From Bacteroidales bacterium (GTDB lineage Bacteria; Bacteroidota; Bacteroidia; Bacteroidales; UBA932), in the NCBI GenBank assembly GCA_017477245.1, contig JAFUWY010000017.1, forward strand, positions 1-36,623: 36,623 nucleotides of DNA, in the 5' to 3' direction. Below the pieces are notes generated by a model that saw only the letters and a list, made by a program, of their open reading frames with translations, was not told the origin of the DNA and made no database searches. The translations under genes were made by a program, and so were the position numbers. This document shows, piece by piece, positions 6,954-14,608 of this stretch (position 1 is its first letter; the number at the start of each line of letters is the position of its first letter).

Positions 6954-9900
6954 AAGCGATCTAAAGCTTGTTGCCAAATGTAATCTATTTCTTCCTTTGT
7001 TAAAGAGAAAGAATTAAGATGATCCATTAACCCACCACCTGAATTGTCATGCAAACCTAACGAATGACCTACTTCATGAGCAATTGTACCATATGGTGCA
7101 TTAGAGGAAATTACAATGGAATTCCCTTTATGATATCCATATGCATTACCCGTGTATCCGCACATAACAACAGGGGCTCGAGCAATAGAAGGAGTCCCGT
7201 ACCGCTGAGCTGGGATTCCATAATTAAGTGCTAAATTCCATATAGTATTATTATCCGCATTTGTAACATCTTCTGCGCCAACGCCAAAGACATTAAACTT
7301 GAAGCGGACGTGTTCTCCAAGTGTGTTTAAACGCCCCGAGGTTTCGCCGTTAAAGATAATGTTAAGAGTCTCTTGTATTTGAGCGATTTCGGCAGCGTTA
7401 TTCTCTCTAATTTGTGCATTTTGTCTTTCGATCTTATTTCTTTTATGATGAGAGGCATTTTCCGGGATTGGTATTTCTCGCCTTTGTAAAACAACGATAT
7501 TAGATTCAATGGTTTTTATTCCGTCTATATCTTTATATCTAATACCTTCTTCCCCTTTTGGATCTACAAATAGTATCGGATTATTATTGCAATACACATA
7601 CGGACTTACCGCAAAGTACTTTTCCGCCATCGGATCAATGGCCGTCCAGGCGGCGGAGCGGTCGTAGAACCGTGCGCCGAAATCGCTGTAGGCGATGCCG
7701 AAGGCGGCATCCTGCTCCTCCTTGCCGCTGAAGCGCCAGCGGTTCGCAGCGAGTTGGGTCAGACCGTTCGGGTGGCGCTTGCCGAAGGGATAGTAGTCGT
7801 TCTGCTCGACCACTGTTCCGCTCGCATTGACGATGGCCCTCACGCTGCCCAGATGGTCCGTGATATGGTAGTCAACTGCATAGGCGTTGTTCCCCGTCCT
7901 GCGGATGCGCCCGCCGCCGAAGGCGATGCTCTCGAGGGTGCGGGAATTATTGTTTCCGCGGGTGTAGGTGAAGGAACCAACATAATCCTTCCCGGCGCTT
8001 GCGGAAGTGAACGCCGCGGTCTTCGTCCCGTCGGAGAGGTATGAGTAGTTGGCTTTCACGGTGGACCCGGACTTGATCTGTGCAGGCAAGTTAATCAAAT
8101 TGTAGGACGATTGCAAGGAATTGGTGGCATCAGAGGTCACATTGCCGTTGAGATCATAGGAATAGGCATTCCTGCGGTTGCCGGTGTAGGCGTACGAGAG
8201 GCTGGTTGCCACGGGTGAGGAGCTATTGTCATAGCGGGTGAGGGCGGTGATGTTGCCCGCCCGGTCGTAGGAGATGGCCCTTTCGGAGAGTTTGTTGGTG
8301 ATGGAGCCGGCGGTGGTACCGGCGTAGTACCGTGCATCAGTGAGTCGGTGTGCGCCGTCGTAGGTGAAACCGTAGGACCTCACGACCGCGGAGTTGCCGT
8401 TACCATGCGTCCATGTCCAGCTGCTGATGTCGCCGGAATAGCGCGCGTCGGGTTTTGTCCCGTTTCCGGAGATGGTCGGGGTGTAGTACCCCAGGGACAT
8501 GGAGAAGATGTTGGTGGACCCCTTCATGGCAGACCTGGCGGTCAACCAACCCTGGATGTTGAAGGTGTCGGTGGTGGTGACGGCATTGGCGCCCGATCCG
8601 GAGGTGGTAGTCTTCAGACGGCCGAGGGGGTCGTAGGCGTAGGCCATGGTGGCGGTGACGCTGTCGTTGACGCCGGTGCTTTCGGAGAGCAGGCGTCCGC
8701 GGAGATCGTAGGTGAAGGTGCTGGTCTTGTAGTCGGATCCATGCTGCTCGCGGGAGGCGGTGACATTGCCGAGGAAGTCATACTGGGTGCTGTAACGGGA
8801 CGTGGTGCCCATGGTGTTGGACTCGACGGTCTGGATAAGACGCCCGAGCTGGTCGTAGTAGAACGCGCGCTGGACGTAGGTGGAGGGCACCCCCGTGCCA
8901 GAGAGGATGGCGACCTTCTCGTAGGTCTTGAGACCCTTGATGCGGGTCTGGTCCACGTCAGAGTCGGCGACGATGCTGCTGACGGCGGAGAACGTCAGAC
9001 CGGAAGAATCGGTGTTGGCGTAGGAACCATAGTCGTAGGATTCAAGCAGGGTTCCGGCGGACAGCAGGTTGCTGGTCGTCTGATCCTCAGTGACATCATC
9101 GAAGAGACCCTGTAACGTGGAGCGGCTCTGAGTGGAGGAGAGCAGGGTCCGGCGGACAAGCCGCCCGGCATCGTCGTACTTGCAGGTGACCCAGAGGCCG
9201 GCGGCGCGCTGGAGCCCGTCCTGGCTCATGACGAGCCGTCCGGCCCGGTCGTAGACGAAGTACTCGACGGCCTTGCCGGGGATCTTGCGGGAGAGTTGGC
9301 GCCCGAGACCGTCCCAGGTGTAGATGTAGCAGTACCGAGCCGCCGCCTGGGCTAAGGCCGATTCCGTGGATGTCCCGTTGGGCGACGTCGGCACAGGCCA
9401 GGTATCGGATGTTTCGAGGAGGGCACTTCCTTCCGGAGTGACGACCCAGCAGAGGTGCCCGGCGTCGTCGTAGACGTAGTATGTATCCATGTTGGGATCG
9501 TCCTCGGGATCGTTCCCGGAATCCTTCAGGGTGCGTGAGAGGACGGTGCGTCCGAGCACGTCGGTCCAGACGATGGAGACGGAACCGTCCTCGTCGGTGG
9601 TGGTGACCTTGTGGAGGGTACCGGCCGGATAGGTGCCGCTGATGGACATCGCTCCGGAACTACCTACGGAGAGTTTGCGGACTTCATCGGCGGCATTGGT
9701 GCCATAGCTGATCTGGACGGCCTTGGAGCTGTTTTCGGAGGAAGAGTAGGTTTTGCCGGGCTTGCGTACCTTCAGGACGCGGTTGAGAGGCGAGGCCTCG
9801 TATTCCTGCTCGGAGAAGGCATAGGGGCCCTGTCCGGACCAGCCGTTGTTGTTATACCAGGCGGACTGGTTGGTGAACACGGAGGAGGTGCTTTCCTCCA

Positions 9901-10495
9901 TGCGGGAGCTGTTGGTGGAGACATACGGCAGATAGGACCTCGCATCAGAGCGGCGCATCACATCATACCATACAGGTGTGACGATGTTCTTGCCGCCGGA
10001 GGGGGAGGCTCCGACCTGGACGACCTGCTCGGCGTATCCGAGTCCGTCGTAGAAGGTGATGTCCTCGAAGGAGGCGGAGCCGTCGGCGTTGGTGTAGGTA
10101 CGGGTGAGGGTCCAGTTGCCGGGCAGGGCAATGCGCTCGGTGGGATTGACCTCGGGAGCGGACTGGGAGAGGGAGACCTGTGCCGAGGAACTGCCGGCGC
10201 TGACCGTGAGCACGGCGGTGACAGGAGAAGAGCCCGTGTTCTGGGCGGCGGGCGCCACGTGGATAAAGTCAGAGCCTATGCCATCGGACGAGTCTACAAT
10301 GAAAGCGGAGTTTGACACGGAGACGGTCCAGGCAACCTCGTTGTCTGCTGAGACGAGAATGGCCTGTTCGAAGGTGTCGGAGGCAGACCAGGTGAGGGAG
10401 GTGGTATTGACGGAGATATTCTGAGCGGACAGACTTGCGGGCAGGCACAGCAGCGCCGCTGCTGCGAGTGCGAGGAGTTTGGAAAAAGTTCTCAT
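6950..10495 (-). CDS. Full-length Rhs protein (BACON, DUF6443, Rhs core) with C-terminal metzincin-like toxin
   Basis: An 1181-residue protein. Domains in order: signal peptide (MRTFSKLLALAAAALLCLPA, cut after SAQ), a BACON-type beta-sandwich (about 27-115), a DUF6443-type segment (about 120-230), many Rhs/YD repeats, the Rhs core with DYHITDHLGSVRAIV (about 870), RFSGKE, YSDFGARFYDRSAAWTAIDP and NPILFVDPKG (ending about 980), then a variable tip of about 200 residues. The tip contains HEVGHSLGLHD (about 1138-1148) and LMDH a few residues later: an HExxHxxGxxD zinc site with a possible Met-turn, as in snapalysin-like metzincins. The DNA turns AT-rich where the tip begins (about 7560). It is the second gene of a two-gene Rhs operon, 12 bp after its partner, and overlaps its putative immunity gene. 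Likely a secreted or surface-displayed antibacterial protease. Confidence 0.88.
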   Translation of the reverse strand: MRTFSKLLALAAAALLCLPASLSAQNISVNTTSLTWSASDTFEQAILVSADNEVAWTVSVSNSAFIVDSSDGIGSDFIHVAPAAQNTGSSPVTAVLTVSAGSSSAQVSLSQSAPEVNPTERIALPGNWTLTRTYTNADGSASFEDITFYDGLGYAEQVVQVGASPSGGKNIVTPVWYDVMRRSDARSYLPYVSTNSSRMEESTSSVFTNQSAWYNNNGWSGQGPYAFSEQEYEASPLNRVLKVRKPGKTYSSSENSSKAVQISYGTNAADEVRKLSVGSSGAMSISGTYPAGTLHKVTTTDEDGSVSIVWTDVLGRTVLSRTLKDSGNDPEDDPNMDTYYVYDDAGHLCWVVTPEGSALLETSDTWPVPTSPNGTSTESALAQAAARYCYIYTWDGLGRQLSRKIPGKAVEYFVYDRAGRLVMSQDGLQRAAGLWVTCKYDDAGRLVRRTLLSSTQSRSTLQGLFDDVTEDQTTSNLLSAGTLLESYDYGSYANTDSSGLTFSAVSSIVADSDVDQTRIKGLKTYEKVAILSGTGVPSTYVQRAFYYDQLGRLIQTVESNTMGTTSRYSTQYDFLGNVTASREQHGSDYKTSTFTYDLRGRLLSESTGVNDSVTATMAYAYDPLGRLKTTTSGSGANAVTTTDTFNIQGWLTARSAMKGSTNIFSMSLGYYTPTISGNGTKPDARYSGDISSWTWTHGNGNSAVVRSYGFTYDGAHRLTDARYYAGTTAGSITNKLSERAISYDRAGNITALTRYDNSSSPVATSLSYAYTGNRRNAYSYDLNGNVTSDATNSLQSSYNLINLPAQIKSGSTVKANYSYLSDGTKTAAFTSASAGKDYVGSFTYTRGNNNSRTLESIAFGGGRIRRTGNNAYAVDYHITDHLGSVRAIVNASGTVVEQNDYYPFGKRHPNGLTQLAANRWRFSGKEEQDAAFGIAYSDFGARFYDRSAAWTAIDPMAEKYFAVSPYVYCNNNPILFVDPKGEEGIRYKDIDGIKTIESNIVVLQRREIPIPENASHHKRNKIERQNAQIRENNAAEIAQIQETLNIIFNGETSGRLNTLGEHVRFKFNVFGVGAEDVTNADNNTIWNLALNYGIPAQRYGTPSIARAPVVMCGYTGNAYGYHKGNSIVISSNAPYGTIAHEVGHSLGLHDNSGGGLMDHLNSFSLTKEEIDYIWQQALDRL

Positions 10496-10507
10496 GGCAG
10501 TAAGGGA

Positions 10508-13438
10508 TTATTGTTGTTTGTTGTCCGGGGAATAGAGGTAGGCCGCGGTCTTGCGTCCGAGGTCGTCGAGGACCTGGTGGAGCTTGCCGGAGGCGTTGTA
10601 GGTGTAGGAGGTGGAGCGTCCGTCGGGTGTGGTCTCCTGGGTGAGGCCGACGAGCGGGGCGTACTCCCAGGAGGTCACCTCCGCGTCGGGAATGTCGCGC
10701 AGGGCGGAGACCTGTGTGGAAGAGAGTGCTCCGGAGAGCGGGGCGTTCTCGATGCCCGAGAGGCCGGAGACGGCCTTGACCTGGGTGAGGGTGGCCCCGA
10801 CGATCTGTGCGACGGGATAGAGTCCGTTGTAGCCCCAGACGTAGACGGTGGAGATGCCGGCAGGGTCCGTCTTTTGGAGAATCCGTCCGAGCTTGTCGTA
10901 GGAGTAATTGGTGACGTGGTTCTTATGGGTCACTCCGTCGTGTTCCGTGACAGATGCGATGCAGAATAAAGCAGGGTGGTTGATGGCATCAGGCTGAAGG
11001 TAAGTCATCGTGCGGCTTGAGACAAGAACTTCGGACTCACCGTGGGCCTTGGTATAAACCGCTTCCACTACGGGCCGGTCGATCTGCCCCGCATCATACA
11101 TCTTGCGGTATATGTTGCTTGCTGAAGCCATGGCATAGTCGGAGACGTAGGTCCAACGGGTAATCTGTTGCTCCTCTCGGGACCCGATGACGGTCTGGGA
11201 AATCCGCTGAGCGAAACTGTTATATGAGTAAGAAGTCTCTCTGGATATTTCGCTTGAACCATAGGAGTGGGTCTCTGTAGCTTGACCTATATCTTCCCTG
11301 CCGATATACACCGGGTCATATCCCACACAGTAGAACAAATACCGTGGGACATAGTCATCATCTTCAGCGGATGTTTTTATAAACTGGGTCTGCTCGGTAG
11401 CAACGGTTTCCAGAGATGCGTTCAGGAACTCCTTCGAAGAAAGTTTCCCGCGTAACCTCTGAAGGGAAGTATTCAGAAAAAGGTACCCGATCGGATCTGC
11501 CATCACGAGGCCCCATTCGCCGTATAACCTGACCCGGTCCGGAATAAAATCCTCATAAGAATAGGCGTAATCTATGAGTGAGGGATCTTTGCTGGTTGTG
11601 AAATGATAGTGAATCCGGCTGCCGTCCCGCCCCTGTTCAAACACGTCACTATACTCAATGTGAGTGCTGCCGTAGTGCGTGAGATTGTTCGATATAAGGG
11701 TTCCCGTTTCCGTAAAGACATAACCCTGGAAGGTGACGGTATATGACAGTTTATAACGAGGCATGTATGCGAGTATGCCGGAACTGGGAGAAGCATTCGT
11801 CGGCCCTGTCCTGTAGGAATAGCTCTTGGCATCCAGTAAGGAACCATCGGAATCGAAGTGTGATATGCTGCAGATCCGTACCCCGCCGGCAACGCCAGTT
11901 TGGGACACGATGGAAGGATTGAAAGAGTTGACCCTCAGGCGCTTTACGGAAAAAGAATAAGTGTGTGGCTCGTAGGAGAAACTGGTCCAGCCCCCCGTCG
12001 GATAAGTCAGTTTTGTCAGGATGCCGTACTGGGCGTAGGACCCGTTGGGCTCCCTGGGGTTTCCGGCAAGGATCGTTTCGTCGAGGGAACTATCAAGCGT
12101 GGAGATATCCATGAATCTCGTAGAAGCACCGGAATAGCCGTTATAGTATCCCCAATGGTCGATCTTGAAATTGCCGGCATAGGGAGTGTCTTGTTTGTTA
12201 TAATAATCCATGGAGAATGTCCCCACTCCGTCAATCGAGAGCGAGGTCAGATAACTGGTTTTTGATTTCGTATTACCATCGAAGGCCAGGGAACAACGCT
12301 TGATAACATTCCCTTCATATTTGACGTCAACTTCGGTCAGCAGCAATTGGGGTGAATAGGCGTTGTACAGGTTGTCGTTGTTGAACGGCGGCTTGTAGGA
12401 CCGGATGACATTCCCGGTAGTATAAGAGAAAGACAGGATTTCAGTGCCATCCACCTTGACAGAAGAAAGGCAAGACGTTGTCACGTCGCACGTATTGATA
12501 TGTTTCTCAGAGCCTCCGACAAGACCGGTACCATATGGATTCGTTCCGATCTGAGAGACGCTGTAATAGAGCCCGCCGGGCCTTGTCGCCTTGTAGTACA
12601 ACACACCCGGTGAGTCGTAGCTGAATGTGACGGTCCGTCCGTTGGGTGCTTCTATCCGGCTCAGATGCCAGGAAAGGATTGTCATGGGAGAATAGATCAT
12701 CTCCGTGTTCCGGTCTCCGGTCCGGTATCCCAGGAAAATGTATCTGTATCCGTCTGGGGTCGTAATCGTGATTCCACTGCGGACACTGTTTACCATGAAA
12801 TCGAATTCTATCTTATAGCCATCCGGGGACTGAGGAGTCCCATATACGAAAACCTTGCCTTCCGGGCCAAGGTGAAAGGAGCCGGAGTGCCCCAGGAAAT
12901 TAAAGTGGAAGATGTCCGGCTCGGCATCGAACAATTCATTGCCAGAAAGGGCATAGATGCACTTCCTGTTACCGAAAAAGGCATCCGCGCAGTAGACATC
13001 ATCCGGGAACGCATTCCGATTGGAGGTGTGGAAAGCATAGTATCCGGGAACCATACGGGTGCTCATGGAGTTCTCCGTTATCAAGACAGTCTCGTCGTCC
13101 GGGATGCCGCGAATATCGCGGGAGATAACGCCTCCGGCATTCAAGGTCCAGCCAGGCCCAAGGATTCCGGGCGGGTCATTGGGCAGGCATCCATTGGAGG
13201 CATAATCGAAACTGACCGGTATTTCGAAATCCGGGTCCTTGTACGTGTAGAAAGGGACGGACAGGTGCACCGTCCCGGTGTAGAGGCTCGGGGAAACTTC
13301 CCCGTACTGGATCTGGGCCCAACTGTCCGTCGAGGGACGGGCGGGCTCGTCGGCAGCCCTCATTTGTGCGGAGGCTGCTTGGGGCAGGCACAGCAGCGCT
13401 GCTGCGGTGGCTGCGAGGAGGGTGATTTTAACGTTCAT
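10508..13438 (-). CDS. Rhs partner protein (first gene of the two-gene Rhs system)
   Basis: A 976-residue exported protein with signal peptide MNVKITLLAATAAALLCLPQ (cut after ASAQ), closely resembling that of its downstream partner. The N-terminal region has SLYTGTVHLSVPFYTY and GPGWTLNAGGVISRDIRG, the opening of the beta-rich Rhs/SpvB-type shell seen in Bacteroidota. Sparse Rhs/YD motifs follow, for example YSYDKLGRILQKTDPAG and YTYNASGKLHQVLDDLGRKT near the C-terminus. It lacks the core with DHLGSVRA and has no toxin tip, so it presumably forms part of the encapsulating or export structure together with the 6950-10495 protein. The two genes are 12 bp apart and likely cotranscribed. Division into two polypeptides, with the toxin on the second, recurs in this phylum. 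Confidence 0.8.
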   Translation of the reverse strand: MNVKITLLAATAAALLCLPQAASAQMRAADEPARPSTDSWAQIQYGEVSPSLYTGTVHLSVPFYTYKDPDFEIPVSFDYASNGCLPNDPPGILGPGWTLNAGGVISRDIRGIPDDETVLITENSMSTRMVPGYYAFHTSNRNAFPDDVYCADAFFGNRKCIYALSGNELFDAEPDIFHFNFLGHSGSFHLGPEGKVFVYGTPQSPDGYKIEFDFMVNSVRSGITITTPDGYRYIFLGYRTGDRNTEMIYSPMTILSWHLSRIEAPNGRTVTFSYDSPGVLYYKATRPGGLYYSVSQIGTNPYGTGLVGGSEKHINTCDVTTSCLSSVKVDGTEILSFSYTTGNVIRSYKPPFNNDNLYNAYSPQLLLTEVDVKYEGNVIKRCSLAFDGNTKSKTSYLTSLSIDGVGTFSMDYYNKQDTPYAGNFKIDHWGYYNGYSGASTRFMDISTLDSSLDETILAGNPREPNGSYAQYGILTKLTYPTGGWTSFSYEPHTYSFSVKRLRVNSFNPSIVSQTGVAGGVRICSISHFDSDGSLLDAKSYSYRTGPTNASPSSGILAYMPRYKLSYTVTFQGYVFTETGTLISNNLTHYGSTHIEYSDVFEQGRDGSRIHYHFTTSKDPSLIDYAYSYEDFIPDRVRLYGEWGLVMADPIGYLFLNTSLQRLRGKLSSKEFLNASLETVATEQTQFIKTSAEDDDYVPRYLFYCVGYDPVYIGREDIGQATETHSYGSSEISRETSYSYNSFAQRISQTVIGSREEQQITRWTYVSDYAMASASNIYRKMYDAGQIDRPVVEAVYTKAHGESEVLVSSRTMTYLQPDAINHPALFCIASVTEHDGVTHKNHVTNYSYDKLGRILQKTDPAGISTVYVWGYNGLYPVAQIVGATLTQVKAVSGLSGIENAPLSGALSSTQVSALRDIPDAEVTSWEYAPLVGLTQETTPDGRSTSYTYNASGKLHQVLDDLGRKTAAYLYSPDNKQQ

Positions 13439-13600
13439 AATCTGTTATATTTATCCAGCAACGAAGATGGCGGTTCTGGCGGTTGCCGGAGGGGAGATAT
13501 ATGCAGTTTAACAGAGTTAGATTGCATATATCCGGAATGGTATAACAGGTTATGTCGGGTATATAATGGTTATATAACAGTATACGCTTGCTTGAAATAA
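13439..13600 (-). promoter_or_regulatory. Upstream region of the Rhs operon with repeated motifs
   Basis: This AT-rich stretch has no TAnnTTTG box that I can place with confidence. It holds a 10-bp inverted repeat, GATATATGCA (13496-13505) and TGCATATATC (13523-13532), and three copies of TATAACAG or its complement (13442-13449 inverted, 13541-13548, 13573-13580). These are candidate operators or leader structures for the Rhs genes. Confidence 0.4.
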
Positions 13601-13645
13601 TAGGACCCATCGGGACGGACAATGCCCTGTGAGACAATGGCAGGG

Positions 13646-13733
13646 CGTGCATAACGTCCGAAAATCAGGGACGTTATGCACGATATGGGCCCAAAACGTT
13701 CATAACGTCCGGTAAAGTGGGACGTTATGAACG
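13646..13733. repeat. Two matching 14-bp hairpins at the right edge of the island
   Basis: Hairpin 1: CGTGCATAACGTCC (13646-13659) with its complement at 13669-13682. Hairpin 2: CGTTCATAACGTCC (13697-13710) with its complement at 13720-13733. Both stems are perfect, both loops are 9 nt, and the stems differ only by a compensated base pair. They lie just downstream of the TPR gene stop and have no T-runs, so simple terminators are unlikely. Possible recombination, protein-binding or RNA-processing sites. Confidence 0.7.
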
Positions 13734-13750
13734 GTTCTGCGGCTGAGAGC

Positions 13751-13819
13751 CGGTTATTTCTTCTTCGCCTTCGCCTGGGCCTGGCGGCGCTCGATGAGCT
13801 GCATGTTGCGGCGGGCGGC
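13751..13819. repeat. Right copy of the 69-bp direct repeat flanking the Rhs island
   Basis: This is the native 3' end of the TPR gene. It matches 2755-2823 with 68 of 69 bases identical in the same orientation. Recombination between the copies would remove 10,996 bp, that is the whole Rhs island, and leave the TPR gene whole. Confidence 0.85.
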
Positions 13820-14608
13820 GTAGTCCTCGGGATCGAGCTTGAGGGCCTTCTTGTAGAATTTGACGGCCTGCTTGTCGTTGCCCTTGACCACCTGCTGGTA
13901 GGAGCCGAGGTTCCCCACGAAGACCGAGTTCTTGGGGAAGAGCTTGGTCATCCGCTCGGAGATCTCGCGGAAATACTCGTAGCTGGCGGGGGAGGCCGTC
14001 TGGAAGAAGAGGGCGCAGTACTCGCCGACGCCCTGCTGGAAGGTCTCGGACGAGGCGGCCTCGCCGTCCAGGGTCCAGGCGGGGTGGGCGGAGGCGTCGC
14101 GCTCGATGAGCGCCTTGAGCTCCGCCGCGGCCATGTCGGGGCTCTCCTTCTCATAGGCGGTGAGGGCCGTGATCTTGAGGTAGTGCCAGCGCAGCTCGTC
14201 GGGCTGGGCGGCGAGCTGGCGGTCGAGCACCTTCATGGCTTCGCCGAAGAGCTCCTCGTCGTAGGTGATCTCCTCGAAATAGTTGACATCGTTGCCGTCG
14301 GAATCCTTCAGGGTGAAGGTCGGCTGGTTGCCCAGGTAGCGGCGCACGCCGGGCTTGGACACGATCTCCGCGTGCTGGGACTTGACGAAATAATAGTTGA
14401 ACCGGGCCATGGGGATGGCCTTGTTGTCCGGGTCGGCGGCCTCCCAGCGGTCCAGCAGGGTCTCCACACCCACGCCGGAGTATCCGACGTTGCGCACCAG
14501 GCGTTCGTAGCGGGCCTGGAAGTCTTCGGGGGCGGTCTCCTGCGCCAAGGCGGGGCAGGTCAGTGTCAGGATCGCGACCAGCGGGGCGATCAGTCTCTTC
14601 ATCTTCAT
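13754..14608 (-). CDS. Exported protein with C-terminal TPR-like region
   Basis: A 284-residue protein. The start at 14608 is preferred because its ATGA overlaps the stop of the RNA methyltransferase gene and it yields a signal peptide (MKMKRLIAPLVAILTLT, cut after LAQ); the frame is open up to 14653. The mature protein is helical. Its C-terminal part, including FVGNLGSYQQVVKGNDKQAV and FYKKALKLDPEDYAARRNMQ, is a tetratricopeptide-type repeat followed by a lysine-rich end. Such periplasmic TPR proteins usually mediate protein contacts; the specific role is unknown. A copy of its last 22 codons lies at 2755-2823. It is translationally coupled to the methyltransferase gene. Confidence 0.82.
   Translation of the reverse strand: MKMKRLIAPLVAILTLTCPALAQETAPEDFQARYERLVRNVGYSGVGVETLLDRWEAADPDNKAIPMARFNYYFVKSQHAEIVSKPGVRRYLGNQPTFTLKDSDGNDVNYFEEITYDEELFGEAMKVLDRQLAAQPDELRWHYLKITALTAYEKESPDMAAAELKALIERDASAHPAWTLDGEAASSETFQQGVGEYCALFFQTASPASYEYFREISERMTKLFPKNSVFVGNLGSYQQVVKGNDKQAVKFYKKALKLDPEDYAARRNMQLIERRQAQAKAKKK

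Noticed and set aside
10441-13410. Duplication of a signal-peptide segment between the two Rhs genes
   Set aside because: The two leaders share the stretch coding AALLCLP, but such leaders converge easily and the similarity is short, so shared origin is not claimed.
13646-13733. Integron attC sites
   Set aside because: The hairpins lack the RYYYAAC and GTTRRRY boxes and no integrase or cassette array is present.
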